A stretch of 64,000 bases of DNA from Corynebacterium sp. HMSC08A12 (GTDB lineage Bacteria > Actinomycetota > Actinomycetes > Mycobacteriales > Mycobacteriaceae): positions 1 through 64,000 of the forward strand of contig NZ_KV789172.1 of the NCBI RefSeq assembly GCF_001807485.1, given 5' to 3'. The notes beneath the pieces are model-generated. The model did no database searches, was not told the origin of the DNA, and saw only the letters and a list, made by a program, of their open reading frames with translations. This document shows positions 1 to 8,030 of this stretch, piece after piece. Positions within the stretch are counted from its first letter, which is position 1; each line of letters opens with the position of its first letter. The position numbers and the translations under genes are program-made.

Positions 1-30
1 TTCTCAGTCCAACTAATGGGGAGCAGTTCA

Positions 31-48
31 GTAGCGGTTAACCGCTAC
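31..48. repeat. 18-bp perfect palindrome
   Basis: The sequence GTAGCGGTTAACCGCTAC is its own reverse complement. It has no spacer, so it is better suited to binding a dimeric protein than to forming a terminator hairpin. It lies upstream of the left edge of the SulP gene, and the gene it belongs to is probably outside the window. Confidence 0.6.
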
Positions 49-100
49 GCTTCTTTTATGCTCTTCCTATGCCCCAACTTTGCAACAGCACCAATAAACT

Positions 101-127
101 GGCGCCCCGGTTATAAGTTGGGGCGCC
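101..127 (-). terminator. probable terminator of the SulP gene
   Basis: Perfect 8-bp arms GGCGCCCC (101-108) and GGGGCGCC (120-127) enclose an 11-nt loop. The hairpin starts 28 bases past the stop codon of the minus-strand transporter. On that strand it is followed by AGTTTATTGG, a weak U-rich tract, so termination is plausible but not textbook. Confidence 0.5.
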
Positions 128-154
128 AAGTCGATGTGCTCGAGTCGGGGGATG

Positions 155-1714
155 TTAGTGGCCGGTGCCAAGCCGGCCAGACAGGCGGTTCAGCCGGTCC
201 TGACTGGGACCGTCGAGCCCGATAATGGACACGGTTTTGCCTCTGTCCTGGAACTTCTGCGTAATCGCGTCAAAGGTCGCGACCGTGGAGGCATCCCAGA
301 TCTCCGCCTCAGTGAGATCAATAGTGATATGACGGGCAGAATCGGTGTAATCAAAGCGATAAACCAGGTCATTGCTTGATGCCCAAAACAACTGGCCATG
401 CACCCGGTAGGTACGAGTATCAATCTCGCCATCGCCGTCGCCGTCGATCTCGGAGACCTTTTCAATGGAAGCGATATGTGCCATCCGACGGGCGAACATG
501 ATCATCGCGGTGACCACACCCAACACCACACCAATGGCCAGGTTGCTGGTGGCTAGGGTGGCAATAATCGTCACGGCCATAACAATGGTCTCAGAGACCG
601 GCATGAGTTTAAGGGTGCGTGGATGCACCGAGTGCCAGTCGATGGTGCCGACCGAGACCATGATCATGATTGCCACCAGCGCAGCCATCGGGATCATGCC
701 AACGATGTCGCCCAGTGCCAGGACCAGGACCAGCAGGAACACACCGGCTAACAGGGTGGATAGGCGGGTACGTGCCCCGGATTCGCGGACGTTGATCATG
801 GTTTGACCGATCATCGCGCAGCCACCCATGCCGCCGAAGAAACCGGAGGCAATATTAGCCACCCCCTGTCCCCAGGATTCACGAGTTTTATCGGAATGAG
901 TGTCGGTGATGTCATCGACGAGCTTGGCGGTCATCAACGATTCCATGAGACCGACCACGGCCATGGCCAGGGCATAAGGCGCGATGATCTGCAGGGTCTC
1001 CAACGTCCACGGCACGTTCGGAATAAACAGGGACGGTAAGGTCTCCGGCATCTTGCCCATGTCCGAGACCGTCGGGACAGTCAAACCGGCGGCAATGACC
1101 AAACCGGTGAGCACGATAATCGTGACCAGCGGGGCGGGGATCACACTGGTGAGCTTGGGGAAGAAAATCATGATCACCACACCCAAGCCGACGAGTGGGT
1201 AGACTATCCAAGGCACATCAATGAGGTGTTCGAGTTGGGCGGTGAAAATCATAATGCCCAGTGCATTGACGAAACCCAGCATCACCGATCGGGGGATAAA
1301 ACGCTGAAGTTTCGCCACACCGAGGGCGCCGAGCACGATTTGTAGGACACCGCCCAACAGGACGGTGGCGATGAAATAATCCATCCCGTAACCACGCGCC
1401 ACAGGAGCAATGACTAGGGCAATAGCCCCGGTGGCGCCGGTGATCATTGCCGGGCGGCCACCGGTAAAGGCGATCGCAATGGCCATGACTACCGAGGAAA
1501 ACAGACCCATGGCTGGGTCAACACCGGCAAGGATGGAAAAGGCAATGGCCTCAGGGATCAGCGCCAGGGATACCGCCAGTCCGGCCAGAATCTCTATACG
1601 GATACGGGCGGGGGAAGAAAATGCGTAACGGAAGGATGCGATGATCCCGGTAGGGGCATCAGCGCCGTCTGGACTCAGGAGGGGGCGGGGGGCCGCCGTG
1701 CTAGTTTCAGTCAT
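155..1714 (-). CDS. SulP family anion transporter with C-terminal STAS domain
   Basis: A 519-residue integral membrane protein of the SulP/SLC26 family, which moves sulfate, bicarbonate or similar anions across the inner membrane. About 10-12 hydrophobic segments fill residues 30-410, including the early PEAIAFSILAGVDPAMGL region typical of SulP. The last ~85 residues (from about 437) form a STAS domain with the ITIDLTEAEIWDAS core strand-helix. The ATG at 1714 gives a normal-length protein. It diverges from the merR gene at 1884, and a MerR-type dyad sits between them, suggesting that regulator controls it. Substrate cannot be told from sequence; bicarbonate and sulfate are both possible. 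No carbonic anhydrase lies beside it. Confidence 0.9.
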   Translation of the reverse strand: MTETSTAAPRPLLSPDGADAPTGIIASFRYAFSSPARIRIEILAGLAVSLALIPEAIAFSILAGVDPAMGLFSSVVMAIAIAFTGGRPAMITGATGAIALVIAPVARGYGMDYFIATVLLGGVLQIVLGALGVAKLQRFIPRSVMLGFVNALGIMIFTAQLEHLIDVPWIVYPLVGLGVVIMIFFPKLTSVIPAPLVTIIVLTGLVIAAGLTVPTVSDMGKMPETLPSLFIPNVPWTLETLQIIAPYALAMAVVGLMESLMTAKLVDDITDTHSDKTRESWGQGVANIASGFFGGMGGCAMIGQTMINVRESGARTRLSTLLAGVFLLVLVLALGDIVGMIPMAALVAIMIMVSVGTIDWHSVHPRTLKLMPVSETIVMAVTIIATLATSNLAIGVVLGVVTAMIMFARRMAHIASIEKVSEIDGDGDGEIDTRTYRVHGQLFWASSNDLVYRFDYTDSARHITIDLTEAEIWDASTVATFDAITQKFQDRGKTVSIIGLDGPSQDRLNRLSGRLGTGH

Positions 1715-1767
1715 AGATGTCCAATCTTTGAGGGGATAGGTAACTGGGCGAACGCCCGAAAGGAATC

Positions 1768-1792
1768 CAACCCTCTAGTAACTTTAGGTTTG
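1768..1792. promoter_or_regulatory. MerR-type operator dyad between sulP and merR
   Basis: A 25-bp imperfect palindrome centred on base 1780, with half-sites of the form CAAnCCTnnAGT and ACTnnAGGnTTG. The CCT..AGT..ACT..AGG core resembles operators of one-component MerR/SoxR-type regulators, which sit between over-spaced -35 and -10 elements. It lies in the 169-bp divergent gap and is the only strong dyad there. Which of the two promoters contains it is not resolved. Confidence 0.6.
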
Positions 1793-1883
1793 GTGATGGT
1801 GGTCATGGTAGCGGGAGTTTTACTCAACCGCCAACCCAGGCACAGGAACCCGTGGGCAACATCACCGTGAAGGAGAACAGGCA

Positions 1884-2288
1884 ATGCAAAACAGTAATTT
1901 CAAGATCGGCGAGGTCGTTGACCAGACGGGGTTGTCGATTCCCACCTTGCGTTATTATGACAACGTCGGCCTGATTACCCCATCGGGGCGTAGCCCTGGT
2001 GGGTTCAGGCTTTATAGTGAGGCTGATGTACGTCGTGTTTTGCTGGTGCGACGGATGAAACCGCTGGGGTTTACTCTGGATCAGATGCGGGAATTCCTGG
2101 AAGCTGCGGAGATTCTTCATAGTTCAGATGGCGGGCAGGAAAGTGATACCGCACAGCAGGCACGGAGTAATGCCAAGGCCACCCTTGCCGACATTCGTGA
2201 GGAGACGCGCACCCGCTACGAAAAGCTACGCAAGCAAATTGCCTACGCTGAGGAATTCCTCGATCTGGTCAACACCCTGGCACCCTAA
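1884..2288 (+). CDS. MerR family transcriptional regulator
   Basis: A 134-residue regulator. The N-terminal winged helix-turn-helix (residues 6-75) carries the family hallmark FKIGEVVDQTGLSIPTLRYYDNVGL followed by FRLYSEADVRRV. A long dimerisation helix follows, roughly residues 105-130. There is no cysteine anywhere, which argues against metal or redox sensing of the ZntR, CueR or SoxR kind. Start: ATG at 1884 preceded by AAGGAG. It is divergent from the SulP transporter and probably autoregulates and controls it through the dyad at 1768-1792. The inducer is unknown. Confidence 0.88.
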   Translation: MQNSNFKIGEVVDQTGLSIPTLRYYDNVGLITPSGRSPGGFRLYSEADVRRVLLVRRMKPLGFTLDQMREFLEAAEILHSSDGGQESDTAQQARSNAKATLADIREETRTRYEKLRKQIAYAEEFLDLVNTLAP

Positions 2289-2515
2289 ACTGCCCCCATC
2301 CTTCGCAGGGAGAAAAAGACCATCGTATTGAATGCGCTCTGTCGAATCGCGTTCCAGATGAAGTGGACGAACGCCCGCGGCCTCTCCGGAGTGGATGGCG
2401 ATAGTACAGAGGACTTCTGAAATCCGTGCAGACGACTCCTCAAAACGACACAGTCATCCAAGGTCACAAAATCGAAAATTGTCACTTAACCCCATCACTT
2501 CCAAACCGGCTTAAG
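2289..2515. other. 227-bp spacer without a recognisable gene
   Basis: Short open frames exist on both strands (for example 2285-2485 minus), but none has a ribosome binding site or a recognisable family. The composition is more AT-rich than the core genes to the right. The spacer contains the left arm of a palindrome and ends at the insertion sequence. Confidence 0.4.
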
Positions 2516-2521
2516 TGACAA
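2479..2521. repeat. 11-bp inverted repeat straddling the left IS edge
   Basis: TTGTCACTTAA (2479-2489) is the exact reverse complement of TTAAGTGACAA (2511-2521), with a 21-nt loop. The right arm overlaps the inferred left tip of the insertion sequence at 2516. It could be a terminator or dyad that the element inserted into, or a chance extension of the IS tip. Confidence 0.45.
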
Positions 2522-3979
2522 AAAGGGGATGCGGACGTTTTTTTAGACAGTTTCGATGTCACGCTACATTGACTTTTCGGTATTCGGTAATGCTCAAACC
2601 ATCGAGGCTGATCTTGATTCGGTGATTGTTGTAGAACTCGATGTATGTCGCGATTGCTTCTTCGAGCTCTTGGGGGTTCTGCCAGGTTCTGCCGTAGTAC
2701 ATTTCGTTTTTCATTCGGCCGAAGAACCCCTCACATGCTGCATTGTCGGGGCTACAGCCTTTCTTCGACATAGAGCGAAGTATTCCGAACTTCTCGGTCA
2801 TGCTTCGCCAGCTGCTGCCTCGATAATGTGCTCCGCGGTCTGAGTGAATCACCAAGGATCCATCCATTGCCGGCTTTTCGGTTGCGATTGCTGCGTACAA
2901 AGTTTCTTCTGCTAACTCCATGGTGGGATGAACACTTGTTTTTGCTGCCACGACCTTGCCGTCAAAACAGTCGATGATGGCAGACAGGTACACGCGACCT
3001 TGGTTAGTAGCGAAAACACTGATGTCAGTCAGCCACAACCGGTTTGGATGCTCAGCATGAAAATTGCGGTTCACCAGGTTAGGTGGTGCGGGAGAAATTT
3101 CCCCTTGATAGCTGGAGTAACGCCACTTTCGTTTCGGGAACCAGGGGTGAATTCCCTCTTCGTGCATGAGACGGCGGACGACCTTCTCACTGATAACGAT
3201 CCCTCGATGGCGTAGTTCCCACCAAAGTCGGCGATAGCCGTAGGTGTTATTCGACTCAGAACTGATCTCATGAAGCATTTCGCGGATATGCGCGTGCTTA
3301 TCCGGAGCAAATCGCTGTTGGAGTTGGTAGTAGAAGCTTGATGCCGCAAGATCAATAGCAGCAAGCAGCATAGATAACGGAAACTCACCGCGTAACGCGT
3401 CAACCACTTCAGCCTTGTGCTTATTGCTGAGCTGACCCGGGATGACGCTGACGTCTTTTTTTACAAGTTCCAGCTCCTTTTCCAAAACAGCCTTGTCAAC
3501 GAGCAGTTGAGCCATTTGCTTTTTCAGTTCTGCAGGATCATCGGCTAATGATTTCTCAAGTGCTGCTCGGGTAGGCATGCAAGTGTGCTCTTTGCGTTCT
3601 CTTTTCGACATCAAACCCCATTCTCCCTCTTCACGGTGGCGTTGTGCCCAGGAATAGACACTCATCTTTGAGCGCAGCTCGCATTCCACAGCGATGTCAG
3701 CTGGCCTCCAGCCAGCGTGGAAGAGCTCAACAGCGCGAAGCTTGACCTCAAACGGGTAGCGACTCAGTGTTCTTGACTGTTTGCGGGGTCGACCAGGTTT
3801 GGCGGGTTCACGCAACCATTTGTACAGCGTCCATCGCCCTGGATAGCCAAGTTCACGGACGGTCTTGGTCACCGATTGAGTGCGCTTGTAAACCTGCAGA
3901 GCTATGCGTCGCTGCTCCTTGGTGTATGAGCGGTTCATGATGGAATCCTCCAAGATTCCGTCCGCATCCCCAAATGCCA
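2516..3979 (-). mobile_element. IS3-family insertion sequence, apparently complete
   Basis: The element is about 1.46 kb. Terminal inverted repeats share a perfect 12-bp core, GGGGATGCGGAC at 2525-2536 and its complement at 3960-3971. Extending outward gives tips TGACAAAAAGGGG on the left and TGGCATTTGGGG on the right, so the element would start TG and end CA as IS3 members do. It holds a single long transposase gene. No matching target duplication is visible (AAG left, TCG right). If the ends were taken at the 12-bp core, AAA would be a possible 3-bp duplication. It sits immediately downstream of the initiator tRNA and its terminator. Confidence 0.82.
2559..3938 (-). CDS. IS3-family transposase, single fused ORF
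   Basis: A 459-residue DDE transposase. Residues 1-110 hold two helix-turn-helix segments (RRIALQVYKRTQSVTKTVREL and YPFEVKLRAVELFHAGWRPADIA). A leucine-rich coiled coil follows at 135-165, and then the integrase core. The catalytic triad is visible as D305 (LWLTDIS), D367 (VIHSDRG) and E403 (ACEGFFGR) with the expected 35 residues between D2 and E. Start: ATG at 3938 is preferred because GGAGG lies 8 nt upstream; a longer frame to 3980 would run through the terminal repeat. OrfA and OrfB are joined without the usual programmed frameshift. It appears intact and possibly active. Confidence 0.88.
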   Translation of the reverse strand: MNRSYTKEQRRIALQVYKRTQSVTKTVRELGYPGRWTLYKWLREPAKPGRPRKQSRTLSRYPFEVKLRAVELFHAGWRPADIAVECELRSKMSVYSWAQRHREEGEWGLMSKRERKEHTCMPTRAALEKSLADDPAELKKQMAQLLVDKAVLEKELELVKKDVSVIPGQLSNKHKAEVVDALRGEFPLSMLLAAIDLAASSFYYQLQQRFAPDKHAHIREMLHEISSESNNTYGYRRLWWELRHRGIVISEKVVRRLMHEEGIHPWFPKRKWRYSSYQGEISPAPPNLVNRNFHAEHPNRLWLTDISVFATNQGRVYLSAIIDCFDGKVVAAKTSVHPTMELAEETLYAAIATEKPAMDGSLVIHSDRGAHYRGSSWRSMTEKFGILRSMSKKGCSPDNAACEGFFGRMKNEMYYGRTWQNPQELEEAIATYIEFYNNHRIKISLDGLSITEYRKVNVA

Positions 3980-4032
3980 TCGCTAAAGTCCCGATTTGAG
4001 TCCCAGGACGTGCGCCTTAAGAGAAATAACTA

Positions 4033-4066
4033 AAGCCCCTACCAGTGTTTCTCCTGGTAGGGGCTT
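4033..4066 (-). terminator. terminator of the initiator tRNA
   Basis: A perfect 13-bp stem, AAGCCCCTACCAG (4033-4045) with its complement at 4054-4066, and an 8-nt loop. It lies 7 bases beyond the tRNA 3' end. On the minus strand it is followed by TAGTTATTTC, a moderately U-rich run. Confidence 0.75.
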
Positions 4067-4072
4067 GGAAGT

Positions 4073-4149
4073 TGGTAGCGGGGGCAGGATTCGAACCTAC
4101 GACCTCTGGGTTATGAGCCCAGCGAGCTACCGAGCTGCTCCACCCCGCG
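4073..4149 (-). tRNA. initiator tRNA-fMet (anticodon CAT)
   Basis: A 77-nt cloverleaf with encoded CCA. The anticodon loop reads CTCATAA and is closed by a stem with three consecutive G-C pairs (CTGGG/CCCAG), the initiator hallmark. The first base C faces T at position 72, so the top acceptor pair is mismatched, another initiator feature. The T-arm reads GGTTCGAATCC. It is transcribed away from the UPF0182 gene and towards the IS element. Confidence 0.95.
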
Positions 4150-4209
4150 ACGAGTGCTGTACGCTATCGCGTCAGCGACTCCCCTACTGTAACGCAGAGC
4201 TTGGATAAA

Positions 4210-4239
4210 GTGAAATCGCCTGGTCACAGGCGATTTCAC
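4210..4239 (-). terminator. terminator of the UPF0182 gene
   Basis: A perfect 13-bp stem, GTGAAATCGCCTG (4210-4222) with its complement at 4227-4239, and a tetraloop GTCA. It begins 7 bases after the minus-strand stop codon and is followed on that strand by TTTATCC. Confidence 0.75.
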
Positions 4240-4245
4240 CAGAGC

Positions 4246-7200
4246 CTAACGCTCGGACTGCAAGTCCTGGACCGCCTTGTCCAGCTCGTCCAGTGCCTTA
4301 CCGAACTCCTCGAAGCTGCCGGACTCGCGGGTCTTGTTCACCTTGTCCATCGCATCGCGAACGCGCTGCTCCGGAGCCGTATCGGTGCCCTTGTTGTCAG
4401 ACTTGCCGGCAGCGCCCTTCGCATCAGAGCTCTGCTCGTCCTTGGACTTCTTGTCCTTGTCTGCATCCTTGCCCTTATCGCCCTTGTTACCGCTGCCTCC
4501 GTCCTTAGTCGGATCAACGACCGAACCGTCGATCTCCTGGATGTCAGTGGTGGAGGATGTCTTGATCCCTACCTGGTCCAGGGCCTCAGCAATGGTCGGG
4601 GCATAGCCCACCTGGCCGTTGTAGCTCACCAGCACGCGCAGCAGCTTCGGGAAGGCCGAATCCTGGCCACTGCGCTGCGAGTACACCGGCTCGACGTACA
4701 GGATTTGCCCGTCGCCCACCGGCAAAGTCAGCAGGTTACCGTTCGTCAGGTCGTTCGTGCCCTTCAGCAGAGTACGCTCGCGGGCGATCTCGTCGGAGGA
4801 CATCATCGTGTCCTGCGCCTGGTTCGGGCCCAGCGTCTGCGTGCCCGTCGGCAACACCCGCACGTTGATTTGTCCGTAGTTATCCGGGTCGGAGCCCACA
4901 GACATGTGCGCCGCCAGGAACTCACGGCGCAGGCCACGGAACGGGGTAATCAGCTGGAACGACGGCTTGTTGGTCTCCGGGTCAGCCGCCACCACGTAGT
5001 ACGGCGGCTGCGCATTATCCTGGCGGTCCTGCGGAGCCGTCGGATCCGTCGGCACGGACCAGAAAGAGTCGTTCTGGAAGAATACGCCCGGGTCGGAGAC
5101 GTGGTACTTGGCGATGAGCTCGCGCTGCACCTTGAACATATCCTCCGGGTAGCGCAGGTGGTCCTCCAGCTCCTTGCTGATCTCGGAGCGCGGCTTAACC
5201 ACGTCCGGGAACGCACCCCGCCAGGCCTTCAGCACCGGGTCCGATTCATCGAAGGCGTACAGATCCACGCTACCGTCGTAGGCATCGACCACGGCCTTCA
5301 CGGAATTGCGAATGTAGCCAACCTCATTGTCGACGACCTGGCTCTCGCTTACGCCGTCGGGATTGAGGGCGTCCGCAGTAGAATCGGTGAGCCCAATCCG
5401 CTCGGAGTAGGGCAGGTTATTCAACGTCGTGTAACCGTCAACGACCCACTTCACACGGCCGTCAATGACGACCGGGTAGGTCTTAGAATCCGTGGTCAGC
5501 CACGGAGCAACCTTGTGCACACGCTCGCGAGGGTCGCGCTCGTAAAGGATCTTCGAGCCCTCACCGATGCGATCCGTCAGCAGCATATTCATCGACTCGA
5601 AGTGGGCAGAGAACATCAGGCGGTTGAAGTAGTTAGAAACATCCACACCACCGGTGCCGGTGTAGGTGTAATTGGATGCGTCGGTATCGTACTCCAACGG
5701 CTCGCCCTCGGAATTGCCGACGATCGCGTAGTCAGAGTTGTTCTGTTTCGACGAGGCAATAACCGGGCCGAAGTAGATGCGCGGCTGCTTGATATCCAGC
5801 TCCAGCTCGCCACCCTGCTTACCGGACTGCATCGACTGCAGATCCGCGACCGTGTAGACCGGGTAGCCACCGCGGGCAGAGCCGACGTCGCGGGCGACCT
5901 CGTCGACCTTGCGGGCAGGCGCTGCCACGAAGCCATTTCCGTGGGTGTAAACCGTGTGGCGGTTAATCCAGTCGTTCTGATTGCCGTCCAGGGTGTTCGG
6001 GTTCAGCTCGCGGGCGGCAACTACAAAGTCGCGCATCTTGCCGTCCACCTCGTAGCGATCGATCGCCAGCTCGTCCGGGAACCCGTAGAAGTTACGCAGC
6101 TGCTGTTGCTGGGTGAACGTCGGGCTCAGCACCTCCGGGTCCAGCAGGCGCACGTTAGAGAGGGTGGCGGAGTCATCGGCAACGGCCTTCTTCTGCTCCT
6201 GAGAGGCAGCGTCACCGGCAGACCCCCAGTCGCGGTCGTAGGTGACCTTGTCTTCACCGATGCCGTAGGCGAAGCGGGTGGCCTCGATGTTGCGGGCGAT
6301 GTACTCGCGCTCCTTCTCCGCACGGTTCGGGTTGACGGAGAACTGCTCCAGCATCGCGGGCCACGCCAGCCCCACGGTCAGCGACGAACCCACCATCAGC
6401 GCCACCGCTAGTGCCGGGATGCGCAGGTCGCGCAGCACAATCGTGATGAAGAACATGGCTGCCACGAAGATCGAGATCACCAGCAGCACAATCTGCGCGG
6501 GCAGCGCGGCGTTGATGTCCGTGTAGGAGGCACCCGTGAACGTCTCGTGTGAACGGGTAAGCAGGCCGTAGCGGTCGAACCAGTAGCCGACCGCCTTCAA
6601 CAGCATCCACACACCTGCAATAACCGCCAGCTGACGGCGGGCATTCGTAGAGATAGAGGCCTTCTCCCCCACCCGCGGGTTGCCCGTCGTGATGGAGCCC
6701 AGCAGGTAGTGGCCAACGCCGTTGATCACAAAGGCCAGGATCAACAGCACGCTGAAGGTGGAGACCAGCATCTGCAGGAAAGGCAGGTTAAAGGCATAAA
6801 AGCCCAAGTCCTTATCGAACTGCGGATCGTGCACCCCAAAGTTCGACCCGTTCAGGAACAGCAGCACCGAGCGCCAGTTGGCCTGCACAATCATGCCGGT
6901 GATCACGCCGACGAACAGCGGAATGCCCACCAGGAATGGGCGCATGTTGCGGCGGATCAGCGGCCGGTACTCAGCCAGGGGCGAGGACGTGCCAAGGGAT
7001 TCGATCTCGTCCGGCCGCGCACGGTACGCCAGATACGCCGCCAACCAGGAAATCAGTGCGCCGATCAGCCCGAAGACAACAAAGAGCACCAGGCGGGTCA
7101 CGATCACGTTCATGAACACGCCCTGGTAATCCACGCTGCGGAACCAGGCGAAGTCGGTGTATGTGCTCACCACCACCGGCACAATGAAGATAATGATGGC

Positions 7201-7308
7201 GATAGCTGCCACCAGGATTCCCAGGAACTTCGAGCGCCTGCTCGACCCTGGGCTGGACGGGAACGGCTGCTTCGGGCGACCCGAAGACGGTGGCGTGGGC
7301 GTGCTCAA
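4246..7308 (-). CDS. UPF0182 family large membrane protein
   Basis: 1020 residues. About seven hydrophobic segments occupy residues 30-330, starting with KFLGILVAAIAIIIFIVPVVV. A large, probably extracytoplasmic domain follows (about 350-900) and includes the segment RVHKVAPWLTTDSKTYPVV. The tail from about 925 is a lysine/aspartate-rich low-complexity linker ending in a predicted coiled coil (VNKTRESGSFEEFGKALDELDKAVQDLQSER region). The family is universal in actinobacteria, but its function is unknown. Start: TTG at 7308 with AGGAGAG 10 nt upstream; TTG is the unusual choice but gives a normal-length N terminus. It is divergent from the PPA1309 gene. Confidence 0.85.
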   Translation of the reverse strand: MSTPTPPSSGRPKQPFPSSPGSSRRSKFLGILVAAIAIIIFIVPVVVSTYTDFAWFRSVDYQGVFMNVIVTRLVLFVVFGLIGALISWLAAYLAYRARPDEIESLGTSSPLAEYRPLIRRNMRPFLVGIPLFVGVITGMIVQANWRSVLLFLNGSNFGVHDPQFDKDLGFYAFNLPFLQMLVSTFSVLLILAFVINGVGHYLLGSITTGNPRVGEKASISTNARRQLAVIAGVWMLLKAVGYWFDRYGLLTRSHETFTGASYTDINAALPAQIVLLVISIFVAAMFFITIVLRDLRIPALAVALMVGSSLTVGLAWPAMLEQFSVNPNRAEKEREYIARNIEATRFAYGIGEDKVTYDRDWGSAGDAASQEQKKAVADDSATLSNVRLLDPEVLSPTFTQQQQLRNFYGFPDELAIDRYEVDGKMRDFVVAARELNPNTLDGNQNDWINRHTVYTHGNGFVAAPARKVDEVARDVGSARGGYPVYTVADLQSMQSGKQGGELELDIKQPRIYFGPVIASSKQNNSDYAIVGNSEGEPLEYDTDASNYTYTGTGGVDVSNYFNRLMFSAHFESMNMLLTDRIGEGSKILYERDPRERVHKVAPWLTTDSKTYPVVIDGRVKWVVDGYTTLNNLPYSERIGLTDSTADALNPDGVSESQVVDNEVGYIRNSVKAVVDAYDGSVDLYAFDESDPVLKAWRGAFPDVVKPRSEISKELEDHLRYPEDMFKVQRELIAKYHVSDPGVFFQNDSFWSVPTDPTAPQDRQDNAQPPYYVVAADPETNKPSFQLITPFRGLRREFLAAHMSVGSDPDNYGQINVRVLPTGTQTLGPNQAQDTMMSSDEIARERTLLKGTNDLTNGNLLTLPVGDGQILYVEPVYSQRSGQDSAFPKLLRVLVSYNGQVGYAPTIAEALDQVGIKTSSTTDIQEIDGSVVDPTKDGGSGNKGDKGKDADKDKKSKDEQSSDAKGAAGKSDNKGTDTAPEQRVRDAMDKVNKTRESGSFEEFGKALDELDKAVQDLQSER

Positions 7309-7439
7309 GGCTTAAATACTCTCCTGCTAATCGCACCTGTGGGTATCGCTGATCGCGATGTTTCTACCAGGATACGTACAATTCTTAAAGCCTCATAACA
7401 AACCCCAACCCATCCCCCAACGAAAGAAAGGCATCACGA

Positions 7440-8000
7440 ATGACCTCTCCCGATTCCTCCCCGAACGTCGATCTGCAGGATGAGCGCGTGCTCAACGCAG
7501 CTCTGCGCGAGGCCGTGGACTTCGTGCAGGCCGAGGGCTGGGATCAACCGGCCACCCTGTTCGCCCTGGTGCCGGCCTCTCTGATCGCCGATGCCGCACC
7601 CCAGGCCTTCGACGACGATGCCCCGGCCAACCCTTTGGCTCTGGTGGTGCAGGAGGACATCCCGGAGCACATCCGCCCTGGCAGTGAGGAACTCGGACAG
7701 TTCCTCGCCACCATCCGCTGGCCTGCCCCCGTCGTCGGCGCGATCCTCGCCCAGGAGATCACCTTCTCCAACGCCGCGCCCGGTGCGGACCCTGCCCCGC
7801 GCCAGGCTCGCTTGTTTAGCGGACTTCTTTGTGACGCCGACTTTTCCGGCCCCGAACGCTCCCTTATCCAGCTCCGCCCCAGCGAGGAGGAGCTTGCGAA
7901 GGATCCCTTCGGCCAAGACAAGGTGCAGCTGCTCGGCGGGGACGACATCGCCCCCGGCGTGATTCACACCCTGCGCGCCACCTTCGAGGCCGACGAATAA
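7440..8000 (+). CDS. PPA1309 family protein
   Basis: A 186-residue soluble acidic protein recognised as an actinobacterial PPA1309 family member by its pattern: N-terminal helix LNAALREAVDFVQAEGWDQPATLFALV, the central SEELGQFLATIRWP, and the final DDIAPGVIHTLRATF. No signal peptide, membrane segment or catalytic motif was seen, and no function is assigned. ATG at 7440 follows GAAAGG at normal spacing. It is divergent from UPF0182 and convergent, 30 bases away, with the PDZ protease gene. Confidence 0.75.
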   Translation: MTSPDSSPNVDLQDERVLNAALREAVDFVQAEGWDQPATLFALVPASLIADAAPQAFDDDAPANPLALVVQEDIPEHIRPGSEELGQFLATIRWPAPVVGAILAQEITFSNAAPGADPAPRQARLFSGLLCDADFSGPERSLIQLRPSEEELAKDPFGQDKVQLLGGDDIAPGVIHTLRATFEADE

Positions 8001-8030
8001 GAGCAGATAAAAGCGGGTAGCCGCTGGCTG

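Noticed and set aside
2285..2485. 66-residue minus-strand ORF between merR and the IS element
   Set aside because: No Shine-Dalgarno and no recognisable family; the frame is short and lies in non-coding DNA.
4201..6411. 736-residue open frame on the plus strand
   Set aside because: It is antisense to the UPF0182 gene, has no RBS, and its composition (Arg/Val/His/Leu-rich) is that of the shadow frame of a GC-rich gene.
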